Positions 16,492-26,373 are shown, counted from the stretch's first letter. The stretch: 64,000 nucleotides of DNA from Streptomyces liliiviolaceus (GCF_018070025.1 NZ_JAGPYQ010000002.1:620001-684000); one strand, 5' to 3'. The notes: a model not told the origin generated them from the letters alone. Made by a program: numbers and translations.

Positions 16492-17313
16492 GTGCCCATG
16501 AGTCGTGTGCCGCGCCCCAGGCGGTTTCTGGTCTGCGAACCCAGACACTTCGCCGTGCAGTACGCCATCAATCCCTGGATGCATGAGGACACACAGGTCG
16601 ACGTCGATCTGGCCCGGGGCCAGTGGGCGGAGCTGATCTCCGCCTACCGCGCCCACGGTCACACCGTCGACAGCGTGGAGCCGGTCGCCGGTCTGCCCGA
16701 CATGGTCTTCGCCGCGAACTCGGCGCTGGTCGTGGCCGGCCGGGTCTTCGGCTCGCTCTTCCACGCGCCGCAGCGCCGCCCGGAGTCGAGCGCGTACGAG
16801 ACGTGGTTCAAGAGCGCGGGCTTCGACGTCCACCAGCCCGAGTCGGTGTGCGAGGGCGAGGGCGACCTGGTGTTCGCCGGCCGCCATCTGCTGGCCGGCA
16901 CCGGGTTCCGTACGGCACGGTCCGCCCATCACGAGGTGCAGGAGTACTTCGGCGTCCCCACGGTCAGCCTCACGCTGGTGGACCCGCGCTTCTACCATCT
17001 CGACACCGCGCTGTTCGTGCTCGACGACGGCCCCGAGGCGAACATCGCGTACTACCCGGAGGCGTTCTCCGCGGGCAGCCGTGAAGTACTCCGTCTGCTG
17101 TTCCCGGACGCGGTGATCGCCACCCGTGAGGACGCGATGGTGTTCGGGCTGAACTCCGTCTCGGACGGCCGCCACGTCTTCATCGCGCCGCGCGCGGAGG
17201 CCCTGGCCGGCGAGCTCGACCGCCACGGCTACGTTCCCGTCCCCGTCGACCTGTCGGAGTTCCAGAAGGCCGGCGGCGGCATCAAGTGCTGCACACAGGA
17301 GATCCGCTCATGA
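16492..17313 (+). CDS. guanidino-group-modifying enzyme; likely arginine dihydrolase (ArgZ/AgrE type), usually labelled dimethylargininase
   Basis: 273-residue pentein-fold enzyme. Nucleophile Cys266 (GGIKCC near the C-terminus), catalytic His169 (FYHLDT), and Glu/Asp in EGEGD (121-125). The N-terminus reads YAINPWM, with Asn27, and FAANSALV, with Asn76. These resemble the ArgZ/AgrE arginine dihydrolase signature, whereas true DDAH has an acidic residue near the second site. Arginine dihydrolase gives ornithine + CO2 + 2 NH3 in one step, which suits the next gene, rocD (ATGA overlap). The GTG start is chosen because GGAGG lies 9 nt before it; ATG 16498 would be 15 nt away. Substrate is inferred. 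Confidence 0.85.
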   Translation: MPMSRVPRPRRFLVCEPRHFAVQYAINPWMHEDTQVDVDLARGQWAELISAYRAHGHTVDSVEPVAGLPDMVFAANSALVVAGRVFGSLFHAPQRRPESSAYETWFKSAGFDVHQPESVCEGEGDLVFAGRHLLAGTGFRTARSAHHEVQEYFGVPTVSLTLVDPRFYHLDTALFVLDDGPEANIAYYPEAFSAGSREVLRLLFPDAVIATREDAMVFGLNSVSDGRHVFIAPRAEALAGELDRHGYVPVPVDLSEFQKAGGGIKCCTQEIRS

Positions 17314-18545
17314 CTGTCGCGCCCAGCCGTTCCCTGCGCTCGTCCGCCGAGCTGATCCGCGCCGAGGAGCCGGTCCTCGCGCACAACTACCACCCGCTGC
17401 CCGTGGTCGTGGCCCGCGCCGAGGGTGCCTGGGTCGAGGACGTGGAGGGCCGCCGCTATCTCGACATGCTGGCCGGTTACTCGGCGCTCAACTTCGGGCA
17501 CCGCCACCCGGCCCTGATCGAGGCCGCACACCGCCAGCTCGACCAGCTGACGCTGACCTCGCGCGCCTTCCACAACGACCGGCTGGCCGCGTTCGCCGAG
17601 TCGGTCGCCGCGCTGACCGGCCTGGACATGGTGCTGCCGATGAACACGGGCGCCGAGGCCGTGGAGAGCGCCGTCAAGGTCGCGCGCAAGTGGGCGTACG
17701 AGGTCAAGGGCGTCCCCGCCGACCGGGCGACGATCGTCGTGGCCGCCGACAACTTCCACGGACGTACGACGACCATCGTCAGCTTCTCCACCGACGAGAG
17801 CGCCCGCGCCGGGTTCGGCCCGTTCACACCGGGGTTCCGGGTGGTCCCGTACAACGATCTCGCGGCGCTCGAAGCGGCGATCGACGAGACGACCGCGGCC
17901 GTGCTGATCGAGCCCATCCAGGGCGAGGCGGGGGTCGTGATCCCGGACGACGGCTATCTGCGGGGTGTGCGCGAGCTGACCGCGCGGACGGGGTGCCTCT
18001 TCATCGCCGACGAGATCCAGTCGGGCCTCGGCCGTACGGGCCGCACGCTGGCCGTCGAGCACGAGGACGTCGTCCCGGACGTGGTGCTGCTCGGCAAGGC
18101 GCTCGGCGGCGGCATCGTGCCGGTCTCCGCGGTGGTCGCGCGGCGCGAGGTGCTCCAGGTGCTGCGGCCGGGCGAGCACGGCTCGACGTTCGGCGGCAAC
18201 CCGCTGGCCGCGGCGGTCGGCTCCGCCGTGGTGGAACTGCTGGAGACGGGCGAGTTCCAGCGCCGCGCGCAGGAGGCGGGCGTGCTGCTGCGGGACGGCC
18301 TGTCGGCCCTCGTGGGCAAGGGGGTCCGCGGGTTCCGGGCGCGCGGGCTGTGGGCGGGCGTGGACATCGACCCCGCCATCGGCACGGGCCGTGAGATCAG
18401 CGAGTCGCTGATGCGCGAGGGGATTCTGGTGAAGGACACCCACGGCTCCACGATCCGGCTGGCCCCGCCCCTGACGATCACGAACGAGGACCTGCGCATG
18501 GCGCTGAGCACCCTGGAAACAGTCCTGCGCACCGGCTCGCTCTAG
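17310..18545 (+). CDS. rocD: ornithine--oxo-acid transaminase
   Basis: PLP enzyme converting ornithine plus 2-oxoglutarate to glutamate-5-semialdehyde plus glutamate. 411 aa. Fold-type I aminotransferase class III signature: LIEPIQGEAGVVIPDDGYL, FIADEIQSGLGRTG (Asp that contacts the PLP ring) and LGKALGGG with Schiff-base Lys263. The start overlaps the previous stop (ATGA), so the two enzymes are translationally coupled and form an arginine to glutamate-semialdehyde path. Confidence 0.95.
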   Translation: MTVAPSRSLRSSAELIRAEEPVLAHNYHPLPVVVARAEGAWVEDVEGRRYLDMLAGYSALNFGHRHPALIEAAHRQLDQLTLTSRAFHNDRLAAFAESVAALTGLDMVLPMNTGAEAVESAVKVARKWAYEVKGVPADRATIVVAADNFHGRTTTIVSFSTDESARAGFGPFTPGFRVVPYNDLAALEAAIDETTAAVLIEPIQGEAGVVIPDDGYLRGVRELTARTGCLFIADEIQSGLGRTGRTLAVEHEDVVPDVVLLGKALGGGIVPVSAVVARREVLQVLRPGEHGSTFGGNPLAAAVGSAVVELLETGEFQRRAQEAGVLLRDGLSALVGKGVRGFRARGLWAGVDIDPAIGTGREISESLMREGILVKDTHGSTIRLAPPLTITNEDLRMALSTLETVLRTGSL

Positions 18546-18550
18546 GGTCA

Positions 18551-18640
18551 CGGGGAACGGCGCAGTCCTTGCGCTTTTAGGGGCGCGGGGAACGGCGCAG
18601 TCTTTTCGCCCTTAGGGGCGCGGGGAACGGCGCGACAAGC
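18551..18640. repeat. tandem array of the dispersed repeat, 35-bp period
   Basis: CGGGGAACGGCGC occurs at 18551, 18586 and 18621, exactly 35 bp apart. The two later copies are preceded by AGGGGCG, and the last is followed by the CCCCCACCGGCCCGCACCCG extension seen at other sites. It is the reverse-orientation form with GAACGG for GAACTG. It starts 6 bp after rocD. The rest of 18641-18828 holds one forward copy and no gene. Confidence 0.85.
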
Positions 18641-18736
18641 CCCCACCGGCCCGCACCCGACGCACGACCACCGCACCCCGCCCAGGGATGGCGTACCGCG
18701 GGTCGTATGTCACGTGCGGCCCGGTGGGGGCCGTCC

Positions 18737-18756
18737 GCGCAGTTCCCCGCGCCCCT
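18737..18756 (+). repeat. dispersed 20-bp repeat, forward copy
   Basis: Exact 20-mer, preceded by the GGTGGGGGC extension. With the reverse array at 18551-18640 it could form a large stem in the rocD to acyltransferase gap. Confidence 0.8.
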
Positions 18757-18828
18757 GAAGAGGCGCGGGCGCGCCGACGGGTGGTGCGCCCCGGGGACAC
18801 CGGTCCCGCATGAGTCCGATCAGGGGCG

Positions 18829-18858
18829 GTTACAGAGGGCCAGGCCTGCACCTACACT
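18829..18858 (+). promoter_or_regulatory. candidate promoter of the acyltransferase gene
   Basis: GTTACA at 18829-18834 and TACACT at 18853-18858 with an 18-bp spacer, about 70 nt before the TTG start. Confidence 0.45.
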
Positions 18859-18930
18859 GGCGTCCCGCAGCACACCTGTTTGACCAGCCAGGACCTGTCC
18901 GGTCGATCCGGCGACGCGAGGAGCGACCCG

Positions 18931-19653
18931 TTGTTCTACTACGTTCTCAAGTACGTGATCCTGGGACCGCTGTTGCGGCTGGTCTTCCGGCCCCGGATCG
19001 AGGGGCTGGAGCACGTACCGGCGACGGGAGCGGCCATCGTCGCGGGCAATCACCTGTCGTTCTCGGACCACTTCCTGATGCCGGCGATCCTCAAGCGCCG
19101 CATCACGTTCCTCGCCAAGGCCGAGTACTTCACGGGCCCCGGCATCAAGGGCCGGCTGACGGCGTTCTTCTTCCGCAGCGCCGGGCAGATCCCGGTGGAC
19201 CGCTCCGGCAAGGAGGCGGGCAAGGCGGCGATCCGTGAAGGACTCGGCGTCCTGAGCAAGGACGAACTGCTCGGCATCTACCCGGAGGGGACCCGCTCGC
19301 ACGACGGCCGTCTCTACAAGGGCAAGGTGGGCGTCGCGGTGATGGCGCTCAGGGCCGAGGTCCCCGTCATCCCGTGCGCGATGATCGGCACCTTCGAGGC
19401 CCAGCCCCCCGGCCGCAAGATCCCCAAGATCCACCCGGTGGCGATCCGCTTCGGGGAACCCCTCGACTTCTCCCGCTACGCGGGCATGGAGAACGAGAAG
19501 GCGATCCTGCGCGCCATCACCGACGAGATCATGTACGCGATCCTGACGCTCTCCGAGCAGGAGTACGTGGACCGTTACGCGGCCGAGGTGAAGGCGGAGG
19601 AAGCCGCCGAGAAGGCGAAGTCCCGCAAGTTCCCGCGCCTGCCGCAGCGTTGA
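18931..19653 (+). CDS. PlsC-like 1-acylglycerol-3-phosphate O-acyltransferase
   Basis: 240-residue lysophospholipid acyltransferase, membrane-associated, probably making phosphatidic acid. The PlsC motif NHLSFSDH gives the HX4D catalytic pair (His41, Asp46), and IYPEGTRS (~114-121) binds the substrate phosphate. The start is a TTG 7 nt after GAGGAG. There is an in-frame TTG further up but no ATG, and homologous proteins begin with FYYVLKYV-like sequence. A strong terminator follows. Streptomyces have several such paralogues, so the exact acceptor is uncertain. Confidence 0.88.
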   Translation: MFYYVLKYVILGPLLRLVFRPRIEGLEHVPATGAAIVAGNHLSFSDHFLMPAILKRRITFLAKAEYFTGPGIKGRLTAFFFRSAGQIPVDRSGKEAGKAAIREGLGVLSKDELLGIYPEGTRSHDGRLYKGKVGVAVMALRAEVPVIPCAMIGTFEAQPPGRKIPKIHPVAIRFGEPLDFSRYAGMENEKAILRAITDEIMYAILTLSEQEYVDRYAAEVKAEEAAEKAKSRKFPRLPQR

Positions 19654-19674
19654 CGCCTGAGGCTCAGGACATGG

Positions 19675-19710
19675 GAGGGGGGCGGCCGTCGGACGGCCGC
19701 CCCCCTCTTT
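19675..19710. terminator. strong bidirectional hairpin terminator
   Basis: A 16-bp perfect inverted repeat (19675-19690 with 19692-19707), effectively a 14-bp stem with a short loop, followed by TCTTTCT on the plus strand. It separates the convergent acyltransferase and hydrolase genes. Confidence 0.85.
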
Positions 19711-19739
19711 CTGTCGTTACCGGCTGTCGTTGCCGGCCG

Positions 19740-21326
19740 CTACGGCTTGGGCGTGGCGTGCGGGGTGCACGTCACGTCGGCCGCGCCGACCTTGCCGGTG
19801 AGCAGGTAGGTGTCCACCTTCTCGTTGATGCACGGGTTGACCAGCCCCGTCACGCCGTGCGAGCCCGCGTCCTTCTCGGTGATGAGACGGGAGCCCTTGA
19901 ACCGCTTGTGCAGTTCGACGGCGCCTTCGTACGGGGTGGCGGCGTCACGCGTGGACTGCACGATCAGGACGGGCGGCAGGCCCTTGCCGGTCTTCACGGT
20001 CGGCGGGGTCTGCTGCTTGGCGGGCCAGGTGGCGCACGGCAGGTTCAGCCAGGCGTTGGCCCAGGTCATGAACGGGTAGTTCTTGTGCAGCTTGCTGTTG
20101 TCGCGGTCCCACTTCTTCCAGCTGGTGGGCCACTTGGCGTCGGTGCACTCGACGGCCGTGTAGACGGCGTTGCCGTTCTCCGAGGCGATGTTGCCCGCGG
20201 TGTCGGTCAGGTCGGGCGCGGCGGCGTCGACGAGCGCCTGGGTGTCACCGGCGACGTACTTGCTGAAGACGGTGGCGACCGGCACCCACGACGAGTCGTA
20301 GTAGGGCGCGCTCTGGAAGAAGCCGATGAGCTCGGCCGGGCCGACGACCCCGCCGATGGGGTTCTTCTTGGCAGTGGCACGCAGTTTCAGCCACTGGTCC
20401 TGGACCTTGGCACGCGTGTCGCCGAGGTGGAAGGAGGCGTCGTTCTTGGCGACCCAGTCCTGCCAGTCCTTCCAGCGCATCTCGAAGGCGACGTCCTGGT
20501 CGAGGTTGGCCTCGTACCAGATCTTCTCGCGCGACGGGTTGACGACGCTGTCCGCGATCATGCGGCGTACGTGGTCCGGGTAGAGCGTGCCGTAGACGGC
20601 GGCGATGTACGTGCCGTACGAGACGCCGAGGAAGTTGAGCTTCTTCTCGCCGAGCGCGGCCCGGATGACGTCGAGGTCACGGACGGTGTTCGGGGTCGTC
20701 ATCTGCGGCAGCATCTCGCCGCTGCGCTCGGCGCAGCCGTCCGCGTACTCGGCGGCGAGCTTGCGCTGGACGCGCTTGTCGGCCTCGGAGTCCGGCACCG
20801 GATCCATCTTGGGCGCCTTCACGAACTCCTGCGGGTCGATGCAGGAGATGGGCGCCGAGTGGCCGACACCGCGCGGGTCGAAGCCCACGAAGTCGTACGC
20901 CTTCGAGGTGTTGACCCACAGCGGGTTCTTGTTGGTGACCCGGGTCGGGAAGCGCAGTCCGGAGCCGCCGGGGCCGCCCGGGTTGTAGACGAGGGCGCCC
21001 TGGCGCTCCGCCTTGGTGCCGGTGTTGCCGATGCGGTCGACGGCGAGCTTGATCTTCTTGCCGTCGGGCTTCGCGTAGTCGAGCGGCACAGTGACCCAGC
21101 CGCACTGGATGGGCTTCGCGATCCCCCAGTCCGCCGGACAGTCCTGCCAGTCGATGCCGGCCTTGGCCGCCCGGGCGGCGGCGATCTCGGCGCCGCGGGT
21201 CTGGCTGACGTGACTGTTCCGACCGTGGCGGGATTCCGCGTTGGCCGTCGGAGCCGCGACGGCACCGGCTATGAGTGTCGCGGTGACGAGCGCTCCGGCC
21301 GAGCCGAACGCCGTCACCTTTCTCAT
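19740..21326 (-). CDS. secreted alpha/beta-hydrolase, tripeptidyl aminopeptidase (SlpD/Tap-like)
   Basis: 528 aa with a Sec signal peptide (KVTAFGSAGALVTATLIAG...PTANA). alpha/beta-hydrolase N-terminal half with YNPGGPGGSG oxyanion region and FVGFDPRGVGHS. Catalytic Ser in GVSYGTYIA (~236), Asp in STRDAATPYEG and His in DAGSHGV, inside the TAP-like C-terminal domain. Family members remove tripeptides from mature protein N-termini outside the cell. The start is ATG with GAGAGG before it. The frame is open further upstream, but that part has no signal peptide logic. The AT-rich leader 21327-21485 holds no other gene. Confidence 0.9.
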   Translation of the reverse strand: MRKVTAFGSAGALVTATLIAGAVAAPTANAESRHGRNSHVSQTRGAEIAAARAAKAGIDWQDCPADWGIAKPIQCGWVTVPLDYAKPDGKKIKLAVDRIGNTGTKAERQGALVYNPGGPGGSGLRFPTRVTNKNPLWVNTSKAYDFVGFDPRGVGHSAPISCIDPQEFVKAPKMDPVPDSEADKRVQRKLAAEYADGCAERSGEMLPQMTTPNTVRDLDVIRAALGEKKLNFLGVSYGTYIAAVYGTLYPDHVRRMIADSVVNPSREKIWYEANLDQDVAFEMRWKDWQDWVAKNDASFHLGDTRAKVQDQWLKLRATAKKNPIGGVVGPAELIGFFQSAPYYDSSWVPVATVFSKYVAGDTQALVDAAAPDLTDTAGNIASENGNAVYTAVECTDAKWPTSWKKWDRDNSKLHKNYPFMTWANAWLNLPCATWPAKQQTPPTVKTGKGLPPVLIVQSTRDAATPYEGAVELHKRFKGSRLITEKDAGSHGVTGLVNPCINEKVDTYLLTGKVGAADVTCTPHATPKP

Positions 21327-21485
21327 ACCTCTCAAGAGAGTTCTCCCCCTACTGTCGTCGTGGTCAGTACGGGGGATCCTTTCGGCTGTGAGGCACCTGA
21401 GAACAGGGGCGAAGTGTCTTTTTTGCCAATCCGATAACCGGAACATCGTTGTCCGTTGAGCGGTGACGCTCGTTTCACGGAGGCT

Positions 21486-22268
21486 TCAGCCCAGCAGACG
21501 CAAGGCCTCGTCGAGGGTGCGGCGCAGCTGGAGCGCGTCGGCGGCGACGGCGGTCACGAGGGCGGCCGGCCCGGCGAGCGGGGTCAGCGCGGCGTACTCC
21601 CCCAGCAACCGCGCCTCGACCGGCCGGGTCGCGTACTCCGGCCGTACGACGAGGAGCTGGCCGAGCGCACGATGCCCACCGAGCACGGCGGGCCCGTCCC
21701 ACCCACCGGGCGCCCCGGGCCCGCAGCAGAGCTCCTGGTCGAACAGCGGCCGTCCGCCGAGCAGGACGGTGAGCCGGCTGCTGAGCCGCCCGGGCCCCTC
21801 GCCGGCCCGCCCGAGCACCTGCTCCTCGCGCAGGGTGAGCCGCGCGCCGGCCGCGAGCTCGACCTGGGTGGCGAGGCGCAGATCGCTCCCCTCGGCGGAG
21901 ATCAACTGCTCGGGCAGCCACCACAGTTCACCCCCGTCCGCCACTTTCAGGCGTACGTCGTAACGCGCCTCCCCCTTGGCCTGTCCCGGCAGCGCGATGG
22001 TGGCGGCGGCCGACCCGACGTGCAGGCGTGCCCCCTCGGCCACCTCGGCCGTCACGGTGAAGTGGTCACCGCCCAGCGGTCCGCTCATCGCGCCGACCAG
22101 CATGACGCGGGCCTCTGGACCGCTCGCCCGCGTCCGCCGCAGGGCGAGCGGGCCTCCGCTCTCCAGGGTGGGCAGCGCGGTGCCGCCCCGCCCGTCCGGC
22201 CGGGCACCGATCCGCGCAGCGGCCCGCACCCCGGACGCCCCCGAGGCCCCGGAGGCCCCGGATGTCAC
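21486..22268 (-). CDS. ureD: urease accessory protein UreD
   Basis: Part of the UreD-UreF-UreG complex that delivers nickel and CO2 to apo-urease. 260 aa, beta-rich. Recognisable UreD features are [31 protein letters not shown] and RPLFDQE. The GTG start overlaps the ureG stop as GTGA (a second GTG lies 9 nt upstream). It is last gene of the ureABCFGD operon. Confidence 0.9.
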   Translation of the reverse strand: MTSGASGASGASGVRAAARIGARPDGRGGTALPTLESGGPLALRRTRASGPEARVMLVGAMSGPLGGDHFTVTAEVAEGARLHVGSAAATIALPGQAKGEARYDVRLKVADGGELWWLPEQLISAEGSDLRLATQVELAAGARLTLREEQVLGRAGEGPGRLSSRLTVLLGGRPLFDQELCCGPGAPGGWDGPAVLGGHRALGQLLVVRPEYATRPVEARLLGEYAALTPLAGPAALVTAVAADALQLRRTLDEALRLLG

Positions 22269-22948
22269 GCCGCCCACGCGGCGAGCTGCGCCCGCACCCA
22301 GGCGGCGACGTCCTTGACCCCGTCCTCGGTGCGCAACGACTGGAAGACGACGGGCAGTTCGGCCCGCTGGGCCTTCGCGTCGGCGGCCATCCGCCCGAGA
22401 TCCGAGCCGACGTACGGGGCGAGATCGGTCTTGTTCACCACGAGCAGGTCGGCGGTGGTGACCCCGGGCCCGCCCTTGCGCGGGATGTCGTCCCCGCCCG
22501 CGACGTCGATCACGAAGATCTGCGCGTCGACGAGCCCCTTGGAGAAGGTCGCCGTCAGATTGTCGCCCCCCGACTCGACGAGGATCAGCTCCAGCGGCCC
22601 GACCTCGTCCTCCAGGTCCTCGACCGCTTCGAGGTTCGCGGAGATGTCGTCACGGATCGCCGTGTGCGGGCAGGCCCCGGTCTCGACGGCGGTGATCCGC
22701 TCGGGCGGCAGCACGGCCTCCCGCAACAGGAACTCGGCGTCCTCGCGCGTGTAAATGTCGTTGGTGACGACGGCCAACGACCACTCGTCGCGCAAGGCCC
22801 GGCACAGCGCGGCCACGGTGGCGGTCTTCCCGGACCCCACGGGCCCCCCGAGCCCGATCCGCAGAGCCCGCCGCCGCCCGTCGGCGCGATGAGCGTCGGC
22901 ACTGACGGCGAGGGGCCCGTCGTGGGTGTGGTGCTGATCAAGATGCAT
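22265..22948 (-). CDS. ureG: urease accessory GTPase UreG
   Basis: SIMIBI-class GTPase that powers nickel insertion into urease. 227 aa. His-containing N-terminus (MHLDQHHTH, possible nickel binding), P-loop GPVGSGKT, metal-binding CPH motif in [18 protein letters not shown] and NKTDL guanine motif. The ATG is 158 nt downstream of ureF, an unusual gap in this otherwise tight operon, filled by an intergenic repeat. Confidence 0.95.
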   Translation of the reverse strand: MHLDQHHTHDGPLAVSADAHRADGRRRALRIGLGGPVGSGKTATVAALCRALRDEWSLAVVTNDIYTREDAEFLLREAVLPPERITAVETGACPHTAIRDDISANLEAVEDLEDEVGPLELILVESGGDNLTATFSKGLVDAQIFVIDVAGGDDIPRKGGPGVTTADLLVVNKTDLAPYVGSDLGRMAADAKAQRAELPVVFQSLRTEDGVKDVAAWVRAQLAAWAA

Positions 22949-22989
22949 GACTACGACTCCAACTCCATGTGTTGTCTTTCGGCCCGCCC

Positions 22990-23065
22990 CCGACCCTTCA
23001 GCCCGTCCGGCGTTTGAGGACGAGCGCGAAGCGCGACAAGGGGGGCGAGGGGGCGCAGCCCCCAT
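22990..23065. repeat. second dispersed-repeat family between ureF and ureG
   Basis: GC-rich block containing GCGTTTGAGGACGAGCGCG and the hairpin GGGGG-CGCAG-CCCCC (23049-23063). A related GGGGCGCAGCCCC core recurs near 38644-38656. From general knowledge this type of element is common between Streptomyces genes. It lies in the ureF-ureG gap (22949-23105), which has no gene. Confidence 0.6.
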
Positions 23066-23105
23066 ACGTGGACGGGAACGGGTAGGGGCGGCGGGGGCGA
23101 ACTCC

Positions 23106-23780
23106 CTAGGACGCGAACAACCGCACAGCCCAAGCAGCATGCGCCTCCGCCCCGACCTCCAACAGCGGCGCACCCCCCGCCGGCAACACCCCCACCCCAC
23201 CCTCAACCGCACACCGCGCACCCTCGACAGCCCGCTGCGCCACGACATCGAGCTCGGGAGCCAACCCCGCCAACACCCCCGTCGCATCGAACGGATCAAG
23301 GCTCAGCAACCGCACCACCGCACTGGCCGGCCCACTGACGCACTCGTACAGGGAGCAGTACGCCGCATCGTCCGCCCCGAGCCCGGCGGCCCGCGCGACC
23401 ATCCCGAGCACGACCGGCTGATGGGCGCCCTTGGGGAACCGCCCGGCCAGCGCGTCGAGTTCGGCGGACGGCCAGGTGGCCCGCCCGGCCCGCATCAGCT
23501 GCCGTCCGAGCTTGCGCGCGGCGACCCGCAGCGCGGGCGACGGCGTACGGGCGTCCGCGGCCGCGTCGAGTTCCACCGGATCGAGCCCGAGCACGGCAGC
23601 CGCTGCGAGCGAGGCGGACACCAGCCCGGTGGTGTGCAACCGCCCGCGGCAGAACTCCTCCAGGTCCGCCGCCCCGGTGATCCGGCCGGCCTTGACCGCC
23701 GCCTCGGCCCCGCCGGAGTGGGCATGCCCTCCGGCGGGAAACCGGCCGTCGGCCAGTACGAGCAGTGCAGCACGCGACAT
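23106..23780 (-). CDS. ureF: urease accessory protein UreF
   Basis: All-helical chaperone that gates GTP hydrolysis by UreG during urease maturation. 224 aa starting with the conserved [19 protein letters not shown] segment and containing [11 protein letters not shown]. The C-terminal stretch [13 protein letters not shown] is also typical. The ATG lies 73 nt after ureC. Confidence 0.92.
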   Translation of the reverse strand: MSRAALLVLADGRFPAGGHAHSGGAEAAVKAGRITGAADLEEFCRGRLHTTGLVSASLAAAAVLGLDPVELDAAADARTPSPALRVAARKLGRQLMRAGRATWPSAELDALAGRFPKGAHQPVVLGMVARAAGLGADDAAYCSLYECVSGPASAVVRLLSLDPFDATGVLAGLAPELDVVAQRAVEGARCAVEGGVGVLPAGGAPLLEVGAEAHAAWAVRLFAS

Positions 23781-23853
23781 GACGAACCTCGAAACGCTGA
23801 GCCGTTGACGGGCCGGAACCGGTACGAGGGCCGATACAGCCCCGCGCCGGCCC

Positions 23854-25575
23854 TCAGAACAGGAAATACCGCTGGGCCATGGGCAGTTCGGCCGCGGGCG
23901 TCGCCTCCACCAGCTCCCCGTCGATGGTGACGGCGAAGCTGTCGGGGTCGACCCGTACCTGCGGGCGGGCGTCGTTCTCGCGCATGTCCGCCTTGGTCAC
24001 CCCGCGCGTCGACTCGATCGGCACGAACCGCTTCCCGAGGCCGAGCCGTTCCGGCAGCCCGTCCTCGATGGCGATCGGCGCCACGAAGTTGAACGAGTTG
24101 GACGCGGGCGCCCGGCCGATCGCGCCGAACATGGGCCGCGGCAGGATCGGCTGGGGCGTGGGGATGGACGCGTTGGCGTCGCCCATCTGCGCGTACGCGA
24201 TCTGCCCGCCCTTGACGACGAGATGCGGCTTGACCCCGAAGAACGCGGGCTCCCACAGCACGAGGTCGGCGAGCTTGCCGGTCTCGACGGAACCGATCTC
24301 GCGGGCGAGGCCCTGAGCCACGGCCGGGTTGATCGTGTATTTGGCGACATAGCGACGTACGCGGTGGTTGTCCGCGCGCCCGTCCCCCGGCAGCGCGCCC
24401 CGGCGCCGCTTCATGACGTGCGCGGTCTGCCAGGTGCGCATGATGACCTCGCCGACGCGCCCCATGGCCTGGGCGTCGGAGGAGATGATCGAGATCGCGC
24501 CGAGGTCGTGCAGGATGTCCTCGGCGCCGATCGTGGTGGGCCGGATACGGGACTCCGCGAACGCCAGGTCCTCCGGCACGGCGGCGTTCAGGTGGTGGCA
24601 GACCATCAGCATGTCGAGGTGTTCCTCGGCGGTGTTGACGGTGTAGGGCCGGGTCGGGTTGGTCGAACTGGGCAGCACGTGCGCCTCGGAGACCACGGTC
24701 ATGATGTCCGGCGCGTGCCCGCCTCCCGCACCCTCCGTGTGGTACGCGTGGATGGTGCGCCCCGCGATGGCGGCGAGGGTGTCGGCCACGAACCCGGCCT
24801 CGTTGAGGGTGTCCGTGTGGATGGCGATCTGCGCGCCGGTGCGGTCCGCGACGGTGAGCGCGGCGTCGATGACGGCGGGCGTGGAGCCCCAGTCCTCGTG
24901 GAGCTTGAGGCCGAGCGCGCCACCGCGCAGCTGGGACAGCATCGCCTCCTCGGAGACGGTGTTGCCCTTGCCGAGCAGCCCGAAGTTGAGCGGGTACTGC
25001 TCCATCGCCTCCAGCATCCGGGCGAGGTGCCAGGGCCCGGGGGTGACGGTGGTGGCCTTGGACCCCTCGGCGGGGCCGGTGCCGCCACCGACGAGGGTGG
25101 TGATCCCGGAGGCCAGCGCCTCGTCGGCGATCTGCGGGCAGATCAGATGCACATGGGCGTCGATGGCGCCGGCCGTCAGGATGCGCCCGTTGCCCGCGAT
25201 GATCTCGGTCTCCGGGCCGATGACCAGGTCCGGGTGCACCCCGTCCATGGTGTCGGGGTTGCCCGCCTTGCCGATGCCGGTGATCCGGCCGTCGCGGATG
25301 CCCACGTCGGCCTTGACGATCCCCCAGTGGTCGACGATCACCGCGCCCGTGACGACCGTGTCCGGGGTGCCTTCGGCGCGTGTCGCCCGCGCCTGGCCCA
25401 TGGACTCCCGGATGACCTTGCCGCCGCCGAACACGGCCTCGTCACCGGCGTGTCCGGGCCCGCCGGAACGGTCCTCCTCGATCTCGATCAGGAGGTCGGT
25501 GTCGGCGAGCCGGATCCGGTCGCCCGTGGTGGGGCCGAACAGGTCGGAGTAGGCGGCACGCGAGATCTCAGGCAT
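23854..25575 (-). CDS. ureC: urease subunit alpha
   Basis: Catalytic subunit hydrolysing urea to ammonia and carbamate at a di-nickel site. 573 aa. The metal-binding HxH is in [10 protein letters not shown], the carbamylated lysine in GLKLHEDWG, and the flap Cys in MVCHHLNA. Gly-Gly-Gly-Thr and the C-terminal QRYFLF are intact, so it should be active. The ATG is inside the end of ureB (8-nt overlap) with GGAGGACC before it. Confidence 0.97.
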   Translation of the reverse strand: MPEISRAAYSDLFGPTTGDRIRLADTDLLIEIEEDRSGGPGHAGDEAVFGGGKVIRESMGQARATRAEGTPDTVVTGAVIVDHWGIVKADVGIRDGRITGIGKAGNPDTMDGVHPDLVIGPETEIIAGNGRILTAGAIDAHVHLICPQIADEALASGITTLVGGGTGPAEGSKATTVTPGPWHLARMLEAMEQYPLNFGLLGKGNTVSEEAMLSQLRGGALGLKLHEDWGSTPAVIDAALTVADRTGAQIAIHTDTLNEAGFVADTLAAIAGRTIHAYHTEGAGGGHAPDIMTVVSEAHVLPSSTNPTRPYTVNTAEEHLDMLMVCHHLNAAVPEDLAFAESRIRPTTIGAEDILHDLGAISIISSDAQAMGRVGEVIMRTWQTAHVMKRRRGALPGDGRADNHRVRRYVAKYTINPAVAQGLAREIGSVETGKLADLVLWEPAFFGVKPHLVVKGGQIAYAQMGDANASIPTPQPILPRPMFGAIGRAPASNSFNFVAPIAIEDGLPERLGLGKRFVPIESTRGVTKADMRENDARPQVRVDPDSFAVTIDGELVEATPAAELPMAQRYFLF

Positions 25576-25879
25576 CGAGGGGTCCTCCGGTCTCGCCGCG
25601 CAGACCCGGCACGACACGGGCGCCGGCGAGCGGCACGAGTTCGACCTCGACGGGGATCCCGGGCTCGAAGCGCACGGCGGTGCCGGCGGCGACGTTGAGC
25701 CGCTTGCCGTGTGCGGCGGCGCGGTCGAAGTCGAGACCGGGGTTGGCCTCGGCGAAGTGGTAGTGGGAGCCGACCTGGACGGGCCGGTCGGCGGCGTTGA
25801 GGACGGTGAGCCGGGTGACGGCGAGGCCTTCGTTGAAGGCGACCGGCCCGTCGGCGAACAGGATCTCTCCGGGAATCAT
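25568..25879 (-). CDS. ureB: urease subunit beta
   Basis: Structural subunit of the three-chain urease. 103 aa beginning [11 protein letters not shown], with [18 protein letters not shown] and the GTAVRFEPG segment of the family. It starts 14 nt after ureA and overlaps ureC by 8 nt. Confidence 0.96.
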   Translation of the reverse strand: MIPGEILFADGPVAFNEGLAVTRLTVLNAADRPVQVGSHYHFAEANPGLDFDRAAAHGKRLNVAAGTAVRFEPGIPVEVELVPLAGARVVPGLRGETGGPLDA

Positions 25880-25892
25880 GGCTGCTCCCCCG

Positions 25893-26195
25893 TCAGACGA
25901 TCGGGTCGTGGACGGTGACGAGCTTGGTGCCGTCGGGGAAGGTCGCCTCGACCTGTACGTCGTGGATCATCTCGGGGATGCCCTCCATGACGTCCTCGCG
26001 GGTGAGGATCTTGCGTCCGGAGGCCATGAGTTCGGCGACCGTGCGGCCGTCCCTGGCTCCTTCGAGGATGTGCGAGGTGATCAGTGCGACGGACTCGGGG
26101 TGGTTGAGCTTCAACCCCCGGGCCCGGCGCTTCTCGGCCACGTCGGCGGCCACATGAATGAGCAGCCTCTCCTGCTCGTGCGGCGTCAGTTGCAC
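25893..26195 (-). CDS. ureA: urease subunit gamma
   Basis: First gene of ureABCFGD. 100 aa, the normal size, starting [12 protein letters not shown] with [11 protein letters not shown] and [23 protein letters not shown]. The GTG start is chosen from family length and the GAGGTGGG upstream. Nothing resembling a known nitrogen-regulator box was identified with confidence in 26196-26370. Confidence 0.95.
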   Translation of the reverse strand: MQLTPHEQERLLIHVAADVAEKRRARGLKLNHPESVALITSHILEGARDGRTVAELMASGRKILTREDVMEGIPEMIHDVQVEATFPDGTKLVTVHDPIV

Positions 26196-26373
26196 GGCTT
26201 CCCACCTCACAGTCCTCACGCCGGACCGTGCGGGGTCCGGCTGCCGCGGCCACCATGCCGGATCCGACCGCGGTACGAACCTGCCGTGCCCGCGCCCCAC
26301 GAAAACCCCTGGTGACGTGGTGGTGCAGGCTAGTTCCGCAGAGTTTCAGACACGTTAACCGCCACGCGCGCGT

